Shown here piece after piece: positions 38,001 to 52,000 of a DNA stretch of 64,000 bases (positions are counted from its first letter, which is position 1; every line of letters begins with the position of its first letter). Made by a program: the position numbers and the translations under genes. Source of the DNA: Anaspis maculata (Eukaryota > Arthropoda > Insecta > Coleoptera > Scraptiidae); contig OX421966.1 in assembly GCA_949128115.1 (NCBI GenBank), positions 62,121,416-62,185,415 of the forward strand. Direction: 5' to 3'. The notes under the pieces were generated by a model that was given only the letters and a program-made list of their open reading frames with translations, was not told the origin of the DNA and made no database searches.

Positions 38001-41000
38001 TTTTTTTTTCTGATAGCCCCATTTTCTGATAGCACACATACTTAACGTGACTAAAAAACGGTTTCTGACGTAACTAAAAAACTTGTTGACGGGAATCGGT
38101 TTTTGTCAATTGTTTTCTCAAAGTAGAAACTCCTTCAAAGAAAAATGTACGGGCAATGCTGTTAAATTTTCAAAATTTGCATTTTGAAAACTAGATAGCC
38201 CATACATCTTTATTCAATAAAGTCGCATACCAAATTTGAACTTCCTATTTTCACAAAAAAAGTACCAAAAATGGTTTCCCGCAAACATGATAAAGTGAAT
38301 TGGTAGAAATCATTTTTGGTACCTTCTTTGTGAAAATAGAAAATTTAAATATGGTATCCGACTTTCTTGAATAAAGATGAATGGTCGTTTCTATCTAGTT
38401 TTCAAAATTTCAAAAAAAAAACAAAAATTTCCAATTTTTTTTGGAAATTTTGAAAATTCAATAGCATTCCCCATACATTTCTCTTTGAAGGATTTTCTAC
38501 TTGAAGGAAAAAAAATTAGACAAAACCGATTCCCGTCAACAAGTTTTTTAGTCACATCAGAAACCCTTCAAGTCTTCGACCCCAGACAGCCATTATACAG
38601 AACAATTCCGACTTAAGCTTTCCAATAACCTTGATAGCCCCAATACTGATTGGTTTGAATAAATTAAAAAAGTTGTCACTAGCCGTGCTGGAATTGAATT
38701 GCAAAGCTCGTTTCTTTTTTGCCACAAAAACTCAAGTCTCGCGCCCCTTTCGCCCGACCAAATGCCAAAACGAATAAATTAATGAAAAAAGGACGAACCT
38801 TCGATGTCACCCGCCACCTGGCCTGCTGCGGGAAGTCGTTGATCTCCAGCTCCTCCTCGTATTTCCTGAAGGTCTGTTCGGAATCGTCGTCTCCCCGCTC
38901 GTCGTCGTCCTTGGGTTGGTAGTTGAGCTTCGTGTTGAGCTTGGCGGCCAGCTGCTCGGCGACTGTTTTCGCGGTGATCGGCAATTGGCTGCTGCTGCCC
39001 TTCAATATCGATTCCGCGGCCTGCTGCGTGGCGAACTTCGTGTCCAGGGTGATGCTCTTCGACAGGTTGATCTTGGACGCCAGTCTCTTGGCCAGCTCCA
39101 GTTTGTCGACCGCCGTCTGGCTGTTGCCCACCGCCGTCGGATTGTTGATCAAGCCTGAGAAAAAATGTCCGGGAATTATTACCGCAACCTCTATCCTGGA
39201 CAAGTGGCCTCGGCCTCAGCATAGTTTTCTAAACGAATCTCAGATTACAAGCAGATTTTGCTTGATATGAGCTTCGGCTGTTGTGGCCTCGAAAAGAACT
39301 TGAGAATCAGTTTTTCGCGTTCATCTCGTGAACGATGGCACTTGAGAAGAAAGTACCGGAGGAGAAATCGCTGGAAATTTGATTGTCTACAGAAAAGGTT
39401 TTCAAATATTTCATTGCCGGTCCACTCCTTCTCCGTCAAAACAGAAGAAAAGTAAAATAGTCCAGACGCTAGATGCTAAAGGCTGTATTGACCTTGGGTT
39501 TTATGATGGCGGCATGCCACTTGGAAGATGTGTTGTTTGATCCTTCCTCTTTCGATTGAAACTTGAAGCCATTAATACCAACTGTGCCGGTGGCATATAC
39601 AGGTTGAAAGAAGAATAAAAAGTTGAACATCTGTACCTCGAGAACCAAAACAGGTGAAGACATGTAAATTGTCATGAATAATCCTAATTTCATGGTCATG
39701 AAGTCGTCAGAAACTTCAATTAGGTATCCTGAGTCGTTCCTGAAATATCTTCAAAAGACTGAAATTGTTCCTAAAAGAAAATAACTTTTTCGTATATCAG
39801 AAAAAAGTTGACTTTTTTCTTAAATAGTTGAAGGAGGCCTAGAGAAGGAATCTCACTCATTTCATGTTTGATGTTATTTATTGTGAAAACACCAAGTTTC
39901 GATTTTATATCTGAAGAATTTCTGATATACGAAAGACTATTTTTCTTTGGTAACAACTTCAATCTTTGAAATTTATTTCAAGAACGGCTCAAAATACCGT
40001 ATGATCAAAAACTTTCTTACTCAAGGGAGGCTGTGGTCTGGCCAAAATCAGCCTTGTTTGTCTGCCAATGACCAGGACTACAGCCTCCCTTGAGTAAGAA
40101 AGTTTTTGATCATACGGTATTTGATTAAAGTTTACGACGACTTCATGATCATGGAATTAGGATTATCAATGCAATTCACATGTCTTCACCTATTTCGGTT
40201 CTTGAGGTAGAAATGTTCGACTTTTTATTTTCCTTTCACCCTGTAGATGCCGCCGGCATAGTAGGTATTGATAGCTTCAAGTCTCAACCGAAAGAGAATG
40301 AATCAAACAACACTTTTTACCAAGTGGCATCCCGCCATCATAAAACTCAAGGTCCACAGAGTCTTCAGCATCGAGCACATGGACTATTTTACTTTTCTTG
40401 TGTTTTGACGGAGGAGTAGACTGGCGAATTATGTAAGGACCTTTCTTGTAGACAATGAAATTTCCAACAATTCCTCTCCAAGTACTTTTTCCAAAGTGTC
40501 ATCGTTCACGAGATAAACGCGAAAAACTGATCCTCAAGTTCGTTTCGAAGCCACAACGGCCGAAGCTCACACTGGATCCTTGGCGACTTTTAGTATGTTA
40601 AACTAAACGCTTAATTGAGCTTATATACAGAAATCCAGCTGGGTTTTATTTTTGTTCACTATTTGCGATTTTAACGTCTAAAATTCCTGAACTAAATATC
40701 TGGATTGACTGATCAAACCAAGAAAATGTCTCTTCACTTGTTAGCTCATATTTTAAGGTACTATTGGCCGGGGGAAAAGAACAAAAGCGATCCCAACTCG
40801 TTCGTTTCTGGGTTTCCTAACGTCTTGGCATCGGCCATGATTTTTAAAAAAATGAAGAAATCTATAGCCTACAACTCACCCATTGGAGCCTTGATTTCTT
40901 TGACGGTGCGCTTGGTGGCGAACATGCTTTCGATCTGTTGATCAATGTCGTGTTCCAGGTCTTCGTCGTCGGAATCGGCCAGGCCTAGAGCGGCTTTCTG

Positions 41001-42950
41001 GAACTTTTTCCTTTCGTTCACCGCCGCCGCTTCGTTCTCGTCGAATTTGAAGCCCTTGCCGCTGAAACCTCCACCTGTGTGTACCTTTTTGCCTGCAAAC
41101 CGTGAATTTTGTCATATTATTCATATCTTCCTCGAGCGAAAACAAGAAATAAGAACTTAAAAAACTGCAAAAAACAAAAGTAGAAAAATACTGAGTAGAG
41201 AATTGCACAAAGCCACACTGGCTACTGAACACAATATGGCATTTTCAAGAGCTTAACTTGCAAGACGACGGAGAGGAATTTTTTCAAATTGAAATGGGTG
41301 TGGGGGACGGGCACTACAGGTCACGCACGTTTCCCTGCCCTCTTGAGCAAGACCATAAATATTTACGCTATTATTTGGTATGTAATTTGATTATTCTGGT
41401 GTGGGAACAGCTTTTTGCCAGTTATGTCATTGTTTTAAGTGTATTACTACTCTAGGGCAAAGTCGATAACGGCAGCCAAGCGATATCCACGTGCATCGAA
41501 GAGAATTATTACAAAACTTCCCGTTTTAATTGCAACTTCAAAGGCTGTATTTTGGATATATTTTGTTTTTTTTTTATTTTGATTTTTAATTGGAAGTTCC
41601 AGTTTCTGCTTGTAAAAAAAAGCAGCGGCTTCGTCACAGCAGTTACAGTACACGAACCGATACGTGATGTATAATGGATTTTCGCTATTAGTATTCCATT
41701 ACGCGGAGATTTCACATGCAAGCGGGCGAGCTCTTTGAAATGAAAAATTAATGAGCTTGATCAAACAACACACTACTAAAAAGAGCTTGCTTTTGTTTAC
41801 TTTGTCGTTTTTTTTGTGCGTTCATTTATTTAACGTCGGCTTATTTCCGCTGCCAAGGCCCAACATCGACGCCGGTGAATACTTTCGTCCACTTATACCG
41901 GAAATTTTGCCAAATCCCTGCGTGTATCAACACAGGTAGGAATCTTCAACGACCACCAGCATCGCAAAGGGGTCGGCACCATCGTTCAAGTTGTACATGC
42001 TGATTTAGGCTAATTTTGCGACCCACGACGCGCCCTTGCATCTAGCAAGCACTCCCAACTAAATCAAGGAATCATATTTCCCGCTTACTTGGGAATCGAA
42101 CCAAGAACCCTACAGACGTGCAGCACATACTCAACCTAATTGTAACATTACACTTTCAAGTTGAAATCACATTCCCGGTCGCGTTTGACTCAAAAATTTT
42201 CAACAGTAATATCACAAGTGCTCAGATTTTCACGATAATTTTGGTCGGTCGATCGCGAGTGCTGATTGTAGCGATAAATGCCCGACTCCGTAGGAGGAGG
42301 GCATTTATCCAGGGACAATCAGCCCGAGGGAAACGCCTGGCCAAAATTATCTGGGAAAATCTCGAGCACAAGTGATATTTTAGTGATTATTGCAAAAAAG
42401 AAGTCCGAAGTGACAGCTGTCAGATTTTGTTGTTTACATCAATTTTATTCCGTTGCCATTGACAATGGGATTTGGATAAGTGAATATTATCCTTGTAGGT
42501 CTAATAATCGAGGGTGTTGTATGTAATAATCAACAGTAATATCACAAGTGCTTAGATTTTCACGATAATTTTGGTCAGGCGATCGCGAGTGCTGATTGTA
42601 GCGATAAATGCCCGACTCCGTAGGAGGAGGGCATTTATCCAGGGACAATCAGCCCGAGGGAAACGCCTGGCCAAAATTATCTGGGAAAATCTCGAGCACG
42701 AGTGATATTTTGAAGATTATTACATAAAAGAAGTCCGAAGTGACAGCTGTCAGATTTTGTTGTTTACATGAATTTTATTCCGTTGCTATTGACAGTGGGA
42801 TTTAGATAAGTGAATATTATCCTTGTAGGTCTAATAATCAAGGGCGTTGTATGTAATAATCAAACTAAAAATTGGTTGCTTTGGTTTTCGATTCGTGTAA
42901 TCTTGTCATTCATTCTTGAACATTATACCAAACAAACAGTCGTCTTCGTT

Positions 42951-43000
<50 letters not shown>

Positions 43001-46000
43001 AATTTGTTCGTGATTTTAATTTTCGCCAATGAACAAATGAATTGAAGCAGCCTATGACATTTGACAGTTGAGAAAACATCGCTAACGTCTTACACGAGCT
43101 CGGTTATTTTGATGCTTTAAACGAAGGAATTCGAAACCCTTTGCTCCAAAAAAAGCGCCCAATGGAAGCATCGAACCTTCTGGCTGTTCCAGCCAACAAG
43201 TAGCAAAGTCCTCACGGGGGTGAGTCTCATGAGCGCATTCTCGGAGTGCAGATGAGTGGACTGTTCACTGTTGCATGTAAACACATTGTCCCAAAAGTAC
43301 CACAAGAAATGATCAATCTTCGATATTCATCAAACCGCAGCGCCGCGACTGAAAATCGCAGCCGCATTCAAGTGCATAAGTATAGATTCCGCATAAAAAT
43401 GGAGGTATTTTCCTTGAGAATGAATGAATCAAGTTGATTCTTTCACTAAAAATTTCTTTATTTCTTTCTGCGGATTTCATTCGGTGGACGCATGCATCTA
43501 TCTGTAATAGGACGCAAATCGTGTCGACGTTGAAGTTAACACTACAATCAATACAAGTAACTTTCACTTTGTGAAATCGCGGGGTGAAACCCGCTTCTTA
43601 AAAAAATTGATTGTATCTCCAATAGCAATGAAGGAATCAAAATAATTCTTTCCCTAAAATTCCTCCACTACTTTCTGCAAATTTCATTCGCTGGGTGAAT
43701 GCATGTATCTAAAACGGTTTGCAAGATTCCTCGATGTACAAGTTCACACTGTAGCGTTAAATACCGACTTTTCCTCGTCAAACTTGATGAACCAGCCTTT
43801 ATCAATTATGCCAACTACCGTGGTTTTATTCGCCGCCAGGGACTGTATTCACGGTAACACGCCTCTGTGTCCTTCTAGTCGCATTTCCACGTATGTCAAA
43901 GTCAATTTTCCAAGATTTCAATATTTTGATGACAACATAACTTTACTTTTGGACAAGCCAGTCCCACACCAGCTGAAAAGGCGGCAAGACCACAATGCTG
44001 AACTATAAAATCTGCTCAACCAACTAGCACACTTAGGGTGAACGTACTTTATAATGACAGTGGTATGTTAGACTGCCAGTTGCTAGGCAACGTTACGTCA
44101 TTATTGCAGTAGTGTTACGGATTTCACGTTCAGGTTCGTTTATAATTGGGCCGATCGTTCTACTATAACATACACGTCAACAATTATTTGCGCTTGGGTA
44201 TACCGTCGATACTACTTGCTGTTATCGTTATCGCTCTGAATTGAGTACTAGTCCGTAGTCCGAGGATCGGTGCTTTATACAGGGTGTTTCATGGTGTGAT
44301 CGACATAGAGTAAGGACAGGTAGCGTTTTTCAAGGCGAATCAGTATCTAGCTTCGAAATTTTTCTAACGCTCTTTGTTTCTAAGTTACAGGGTGATTCAT
44401 GTATTTGGTCGATTTTTTGATTGGCCATATCTTTGGGACGAATCGATAGAATAAGACAAAATTTGGCAGGAACGTTCTACTACCGACAGTTGATACATTG
44501 CACTATCGATCAATTCGAAAATTCCACGGCCAGGCTAAATTTTTTTTCTTCCAAATTTCTGTCAAAAATTTTACCCTGTATGCATATTTTTCAAAATTCA
44601 GTCCCACATTCGGAAACTACATGAAAAAGACTACCCGTATGACTCCGGCTGATAAAATTCTTTGGCGCCATTGAACTGTGCCAAGAAAAAATCAATGACT
44701 TTAAATATTTTGCAAAATAAAAGTTTTATTCGTCATAACTTTCCAACGGAATAACAGAATTAAGTGAAATTTGACAGGTATATTCTAGTGATAACTCTTG
44801 TTACACCGCATCATCGATTTATTTATTGACTGCAAAAACTGCAGGGTCGGACTTAGATTTTTGCCTTCCAAGTTTTCATCACAAAAACCACCCTGTATGC
44901 ATTTTTTCCAAATACTTTTTCACGCCAGCAAACTACATGAAAAATGCTATGATTCTGGTCAATAAAATTGTTTGGCGCAATTGAACTAAGGCAAGAAAAA
45001 ATAATCATTACTTGATTTACATATTATGTAATTTTCAATCTTCAAGATATGTCATTTAACATGGTCTTTAATTCTCGCTCGCCTCGTTGAATGATTTAAT
45101 TTGCATTTATTTGATATTATATCATCAATGTCAATTTACAAGATTGAATAAGAAAGTTTTTTTTGACTCGAAAATTGAGACTAACTAGACCATTTCTATC
45201 TCGAAAATCATTGAAGCCATTATTTTTTTCCTGCCTCAGTTCAATTTCGTCCAACAATAATTTTATTAGCCAGAATTTTTTTTTGACAGAAACTTGAAAG
45301 AAAAAAATTAAGACCGGCCCTGGAATTTTCGGATTGATCGATAGTGCAATGTATCAAGTGTTGATAGTAGAACATACCTGCCAAATTTTGTTTAATTCTA
45401 TCAATTCGTCCCAAAGATATGGCCGATAAAAAAATCGACAAAATACACGAATCACCCTGTAACTTCGAAGCGAAGAGCGTTAGAAAATGTTTGAAGTTAG
45501 ATCTTGATTCACCTTGAAAAACGCTACCTATCCTTACTCTATTTCGATCTCACCATGAAACACCCTGTATAGCTTCGACTATTTTCTGGAATTTTTCACC
45601 GGTCCTCCGGCAAATTCCACAGTGACCCGGCACACGGTTTCGAGGTGATACCTCAGAAATCCTACACTATCTAATGCGAACAGTCTAGAAAGACCGCGTA
45701 TGCTCCAGAATGCACGCGACAATCGCCACTCGTGACAGTATTCTAGTCGACATGGCCAGAGTTCCATTTGTCCTGTACAGCAAATGACTCGTCGCTCCTC
45801 GATGAGTAGGGATAAACTAGGGGATAAACGCCTACCATCTAAACTGTGCAACAAATATGTCGCCGCGAAGAAAAAATTTGTCCGATTTTGGACCACAATA
45901 ACTTTTGAATGACACAAACTATTTCTGTTTCGATTCTGTTCTGACGTTTGGTGAGCTCAATCTTCCCGTTATCCACCTTCAGGAGGTAAAGATCAAGAAG

Positions 46001-49000
46001 CTTCATGCAAAATATCTACAGGGTGAAATGTAAAACAGTGCAAAATTTTAGCAAACTCAACTCAACGGACCCCCATTTTCAGAATGATTTTTTTTTTCTC
46101 AAATGCAAATAAATTTGCTAAAATTTTGCACTGTTTTACATTTCACCCTGTAGATATTTTACATGAACATTCCTGATCTTTACCTCCTGTATGTGATTAA
46201 CGGAAAGACTGAGCGCACTAACCGTCAAAACAGAATAAAAATGGTTTGTGTCATTCAAAAGTTATTGTGGTCCAAAGTCGGACCAATTTTTCCCTCGCGA
46301 CAACATACAGGTGTCTCGAAAATACACCGACAACGTTCTACGGCAGCTTCCTCTCATCAAAACAAGAAAAAAGTTTTTATGAACATGGGTCTGAAAACGC
46401 TTCCTAATAGAGCTACAGGCCCCTAAAGGTGGGACCCTGAAGATGGTTTTTCTCCAATATCTCCAAAACCGTTCAAGCGAAATCTATCAAACTTGACACA
46501 TCCACTAACCTTCTTGTGTCCAACAAAATGAGGCAAGATTATTCCCAAAATAATTTACCAGGGGTGGGTCATGCTGAGGTGTAGGGATAAAAATAACCCT
46601 CACTTTTTTTAACGTGAATTGTTTTTGAATTTAACAAAAAATTATAGAATATTGGAGTTTTCTACTAAAAAAAAGGTCACTCTGTTCAACCCCGATAGAC
46701 GCACTGTTTATGAGATATTTGAGTTTGAATGTATGAAAACGTGGTCAGTAATGCTGATTTTTCAATTACGATATTCAAGGCGAAAGAAAAACTACTTCAA
46801 AGCAACTTCTTTTTTTTTTGGCGTTCAAATTTTGTTGGGCATAAGAAGGTAATTAAATGTGTCAAGTTTGATTGATTTCTCTTGAACGGTTTCGGAGATA
46901 TTGAATAAACACCATCTTCAGGGTCTCACCTTTAGGGGCCTGTAGCTCTCTTAGGAAGCGTTCCCGGACCCATGTTCATGGGAACTTTTTTTCTTGTTTT
47001 GATGAGAGGAAGCTGCCCCAGAACGTTGTCGGCGTATTTTCGGGACACCCTGCATTTGTTGCGCAGTTTGGTTTGAAACTTCAAACATGGCGACCGAGAG
47101 CGAGAAATAGGAATCACATTACTTGCCTCGGTTGTGATTGATGCGAACGATAAGCTGATATGCGCTGTATTAGTGGAAGCTCTCGGCCGCCTTGTTGGAC
47201 GTTTCGAATCGAGCAAAAAGTTGCTCAAACAATAGAAAAACACACGAACAAAGATCATACTGACCTTCAGCCTCTTGTTTGGCCTTATAAGTGTCCCACA
47301 GATTCCTCAAGGGGTCCGGGACCGGCACCGTCGCCAGCTCGAACGCCCTGATGATGTCGCCGGCGTACCGCGACTGCTCCGGCGTCAGGAACGTGTACGC
47401 GAATCCCTTGTTGCCAGCGCGACCCGTCCTGCCGCACCTGTGCACGTAGTCCTCGTAGTGGTTGGGGCAGTCGTAGTTGACGACCAGGATCAGCTGCTTG
47501 ACGTCCAGACCTCGGGCCGCCACCGACGTGGCCACCAGCAGTTTGACCTTGCCGGACTTGAAATCGATGATGGTCGAGTCGCGATCGAACTGATCGATGC
47601 CGCCGTGCAGGCTGAGGCAGTTGTAGGCGGCCTTCATCAGTTCCTTGAGCAGAATGTCGGCGTTCTCCTGCTTGTCCACGAACACGATTATGCTGCCGTG
47701 TTCCTGGTACAGGCCGAGCAGTTCGAGCAGCTTGAGGAACTTCTGGTCTTCCTCCAGGACGACTACGTGCTGTTCGACTTCCTTGCAGACGACGGAACGG
47801 CCGCCCACCTGCACCTCGATCGGTTTCTGCAGGATCCGTCTGGCCAGCGCTTCCATCTGGCGCGGGAACGTGGCGGAGAACATGACCGTCTGGCGGTCGG
47901 GTCGGACGTTGTCGATGATGCGCATGACTTGCGGTTCGAAGCCCATGTCGAACATCCTGCAAAAAAAACGCGTTTTTAATTTAATACCCTTGACAGACTA
48001 GAGAGCTCAATGATCATTAAGCGTAAATTACGATATCAATTACTAGTGTGTCACGTAATCATTTACTTAATGATCATTTAGAACGTCATTTAGGCCCTTA
48101 ATGATCATAATTAACCGTCAGTTCCACAAAAAAGATGATCAGAGATCAAGGCTGATTGCAGATTAACTGCACTTTTTTCTGATAAAAGATTTCTCGCGAA
48201 AGTTGGATGATACGAACATTGCAAACTTGTGGCACACCATCGGTTGTCGGCACTCTATTTTTGGCAAAGTCGAATTTATTGATGAGGGAATAGGTTTTTC
48301 AGTAAGTATCCGTGAGTAGGTACCTATATAAGTATTTATTTCTATAAATATTTCATGAATAAGCTGAAACTATGCTGATAGCTTTTCAACATGCTACCTA
48401 GATAAGGTATATTTCAAAACGTCCGTCGTAAATGCAAAAGCAAGCGAAATGGAATGTACTAGTCGCAAAAGCAGTTGAAAAATTGCAAAAAAAGTTATAA
48501 TGAATCACACGATAGATACGAACATATTGAACTATAACATGCATATCTGTCAGTTGCCTTGTAGTGGAGCGAAATCGGCCTGAAAAGTCGTCGTTTTTTT
48601 TTTAAGGTATAACAGCACCAAACCTTATAGGTCTTATAGAGAATCAAATTCCACGTATGTATGGTCATTTTGGGGATGATCTTGTGGTAGGGACCTTTTT
48701 TATGGGCAAAAAACCTCAAAAATTGGAAATCAGCAGTTCAGCATTCACAACGTTATATTTCTGGATCTAGTTGAGCTATCGGTCTGTTCTTTTTTTTAAA
48801 TAAAAGTACATTGAAAAACCTTTCCAATGGTACATCACTGACTAGAGATAATTGTTCACGAACGTGTTTATAGAACAATAAACATTACATTGACCAAAAA
48901 TGCAGTCCCTTTTTGACCATGCGAGGAACTTCTTTCCTCGTAGGAATTTTTAGATACAACCTGCGAAGAAAATGAAGCCGAAATATCAGAGAAAATTTTA

Positions 49001-52000
49001 AAGAAAGTTTCATTGATCTAGGCCGGATAGTTTGTCAGTTATGAATTTTTTTCTGGCGCATTGAGTTGGAACGTCGCCTGGCGTGTGCTTGCATACAGTA
49101 AATCGCCGCATAACAAACAGTGAACGTGGCACAGCGCGCGGCGATTTACTGTATGCAAGCACACGCCAGGCGACGTTCCAACTCAATGCGCCAGAAAAAA
49201 ATTCATAACTGACAAACTATACGGTCTAGATCAATGAAACTCTCTTTAAAATTTTCTCTGATATTTCGGCTTCATTTTCCTCGCAGGTTGTATCTAAAAA
49301 TTCCTACGAGGAAAGAAGTTCTTCGCATGGTCAAAAAGGGACTGCATTTTTGGTCAATATAATGTTTATTGTTCTATAAACACGTTCGTGAACAATTATC
49401 TTTAGTCAGTGATGTACCATTGGAAAGGTTTTTCCATGTACTTTTATTTAAAAAAAAGAACAGACCGATAGCTCAACTGGATCCAGAAATATAACGTTGT
49501 GAATGCTGAACTGCTCATTTTCAATTTTTGAGGTTTTTTACCCATAAAAAAGGTCCCTACCACAAGATCATCCCCAAAATGACCATACATACGTGGAATT
49601 TAATTCTCTATAAGACCTATAAGGTTTGGTGCTGTTATACCTTCAAAAAAAAAACGACGACTTTTCAGGCCGATTTCGCTCCACTATTGCCACTTGCCAG
49701 CCGCACACATAAACCAGGGCCGCGCGAAATTAAAAGTTGGTTTGACTATGGGACTATGCGACTTATATAATATTTATGCAATATATATTATACAATAGCT
49801 ATTCTGTGGTACGACCCCAGTGTTCAACATCAGCCCCTACCCTTCTGGCTGGGGTGGGTATGCTCAATTCAAAGAGCATATTTAAAGCAAAGGTTACATC
49901 ACGGTTTATTACTTATTATGTCATATCTACCGCATACCTGTCGGCTTCGTCCAGGACGATGTAAGTGACCCTCCTCAAATTGGTCACCTTCCCTCCGTTC
50001 GCCGCCAACATGTCGATCATCCTGCCCGGCGTGCACACGATGATCTGCGCGCCCCTCTTCAGCTCGGCGATCTGCTCGGAGATCCCCGTGCCTCCGTACA
50101 CCGACACCGCCCTCAGGTTCAGACTTTTAGTGAACTTTTTGATGTCCTTGCCGATCTGCATGCACAGTTCCCGTGTCGGCGTCATGATGATGGCTATGGG
50201 GCCGTCGGTGTCTTCTAGCGCCGGCTGATCCAGAATGTGCCTGAACATCGGCAAAAGGAAGGCCAGGGTCTTGCCGCTGCCCGTCTTGGCGATGCCTATC
50301 AGGTCGCGCCCGGACATGATGGCCGGGATGGCCTGCACCTGGATCGGCGTCGGCTTTTCGAAACCCTGCTTCTTTAAAATGTTCAGTTCTTTGGTGGAGA
50401 CGCCGCACTGGGCCCAGGTTTTGATCGGCTTCGGGCAACCTTTACCTGCAAATTTATTATATTGAAGTCATTTTTTTAAACCTCGCGAAGGATCTCAAAC
50501 CCAACGTACACTCGGCAGCAAAAATAGCGCCCACTTGATTTATGTCGAAGACGACTATTTGCTTGACCTGCTGTACCGTAGTAGGTAGTCGCAGTACTCG
50601 AGATGAATAACGCAATGTTGCACTTGTTATCAATATACAGGGTGATTCACCCACTAATGGACATAGCTTAAGGTAGGTCCAGTTTTTCCAAGTGAAAACT
50701 CCATAAAACATGTTATTAATATAACAAAAAAAAAAAATGCTCGGCACCATTGAGCTGTCAATAAAATTTTGATAATTTTGAAGTTTTCTGAGGTTAGGAT
50801 TTTTTGTAAATTAATAATTTCAAATATTTGCGGTCTTAAATTTCAGCCGTTTCGTCAGTTTCAGCAGAATTTTCAAAATATTTTTGTCACGTCCCTCAAT
50901 GTTAGCTTAATTTGGGATAGAAGTGGAGTTGAGGGAAGTTACATTTTTTTTTAATTGTGATGAAACTTTTTGTTGCTATTGAGAAAACGTGAAAAAAATT
51001 TTTTTTGACGAAACGGCTGAAATTCAAGGCCATATAAGCAATTTTTTGTTATAATAATAGCATATCTTATGTAGTTTCTAAATATTGAACTGAATTTGAA
51101 ACACTATGCATGCAGAATGTTTTTTTTTAAGCTTTGGAGTTTTTTTTTCAACGCTGGCCCCGGAAATTTCAAACTGCTTGATAATGGCAATGTGTCAGCT
51201 ATCAATAGAAGAATTAACCCACAAAATTTCAATCGAATTCATTGAATCGTTCTAGAGATACGGCTTATTAAAAAAATCGACAAACTACATGAATCACCCT
51301 GTAACTTCGAAACGAACAGCGTTAGAAAAATTTCAAAGCCAGATCCTGGTTCGCCTGGAAACACTTGACCTACCTTCAACGACCCAATAACCGGTTTGTT
51401 TGCTCAGTCCGCTACAAAGGTGGCATCGATTGATCCATCTCGAGTACATGCCTACCTACTATGGTACAGCAGGCCAAGCAAATAGTCGTCTTCATCATAT
51501 ATCAAGTAGGCGCTATTTTTACTGCCGAGTGTACCTGCCCAGGATGATAACAGTTAGACCGATAGGGGTCTCACCTTGAGCTATTTGTTTCACTAGGTGG
51601 CTTATTATTATGTATCTCGTACTAATGATTTTTCTTCTCATTTTCTTCAGAAGATCTTCGATGTTACGTTCAAAAGTTGACTGAGAAATGCAGAAAACTG
51701 TACCCCAATATTTTTTGCAATTTGCAAGTACAAGGCTTGTAAACTAAACCGCGCTGGCGCGTATTTCGACTGAGGCTCATGCCGCGCACTTGCGATCCAG
51801 TTAAAATAGTCAGATTTTCATGAATGAATATTTCATCAGATTTTAACGACTGTGAATACGGACATACAGGGTGTTCGGGTCTGGTTATAACAAACTTTGA
51901 GGGATGATTCCCCATCAAAAATAAAGCCGAAAGAACAAAAAAGTCATGGTCCTAAAATGCTTCCTCAAAAAAGATACAGGGTGTTGAAGTTAACTTTTTA

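Noticed and set aside
38779..39270. Alternative frames over exon 8 on both strands
   Set aside because: Shadows of the DDX46 exon; only one frame continues in phase with exons 7 and 9.
47275..47979. 234-codon plus-strand frame and a second 225-codon minus-strand frame
   Set aside because: Both are shadows of DDX46 exon 6, whose true frame shows all helicase motifs.
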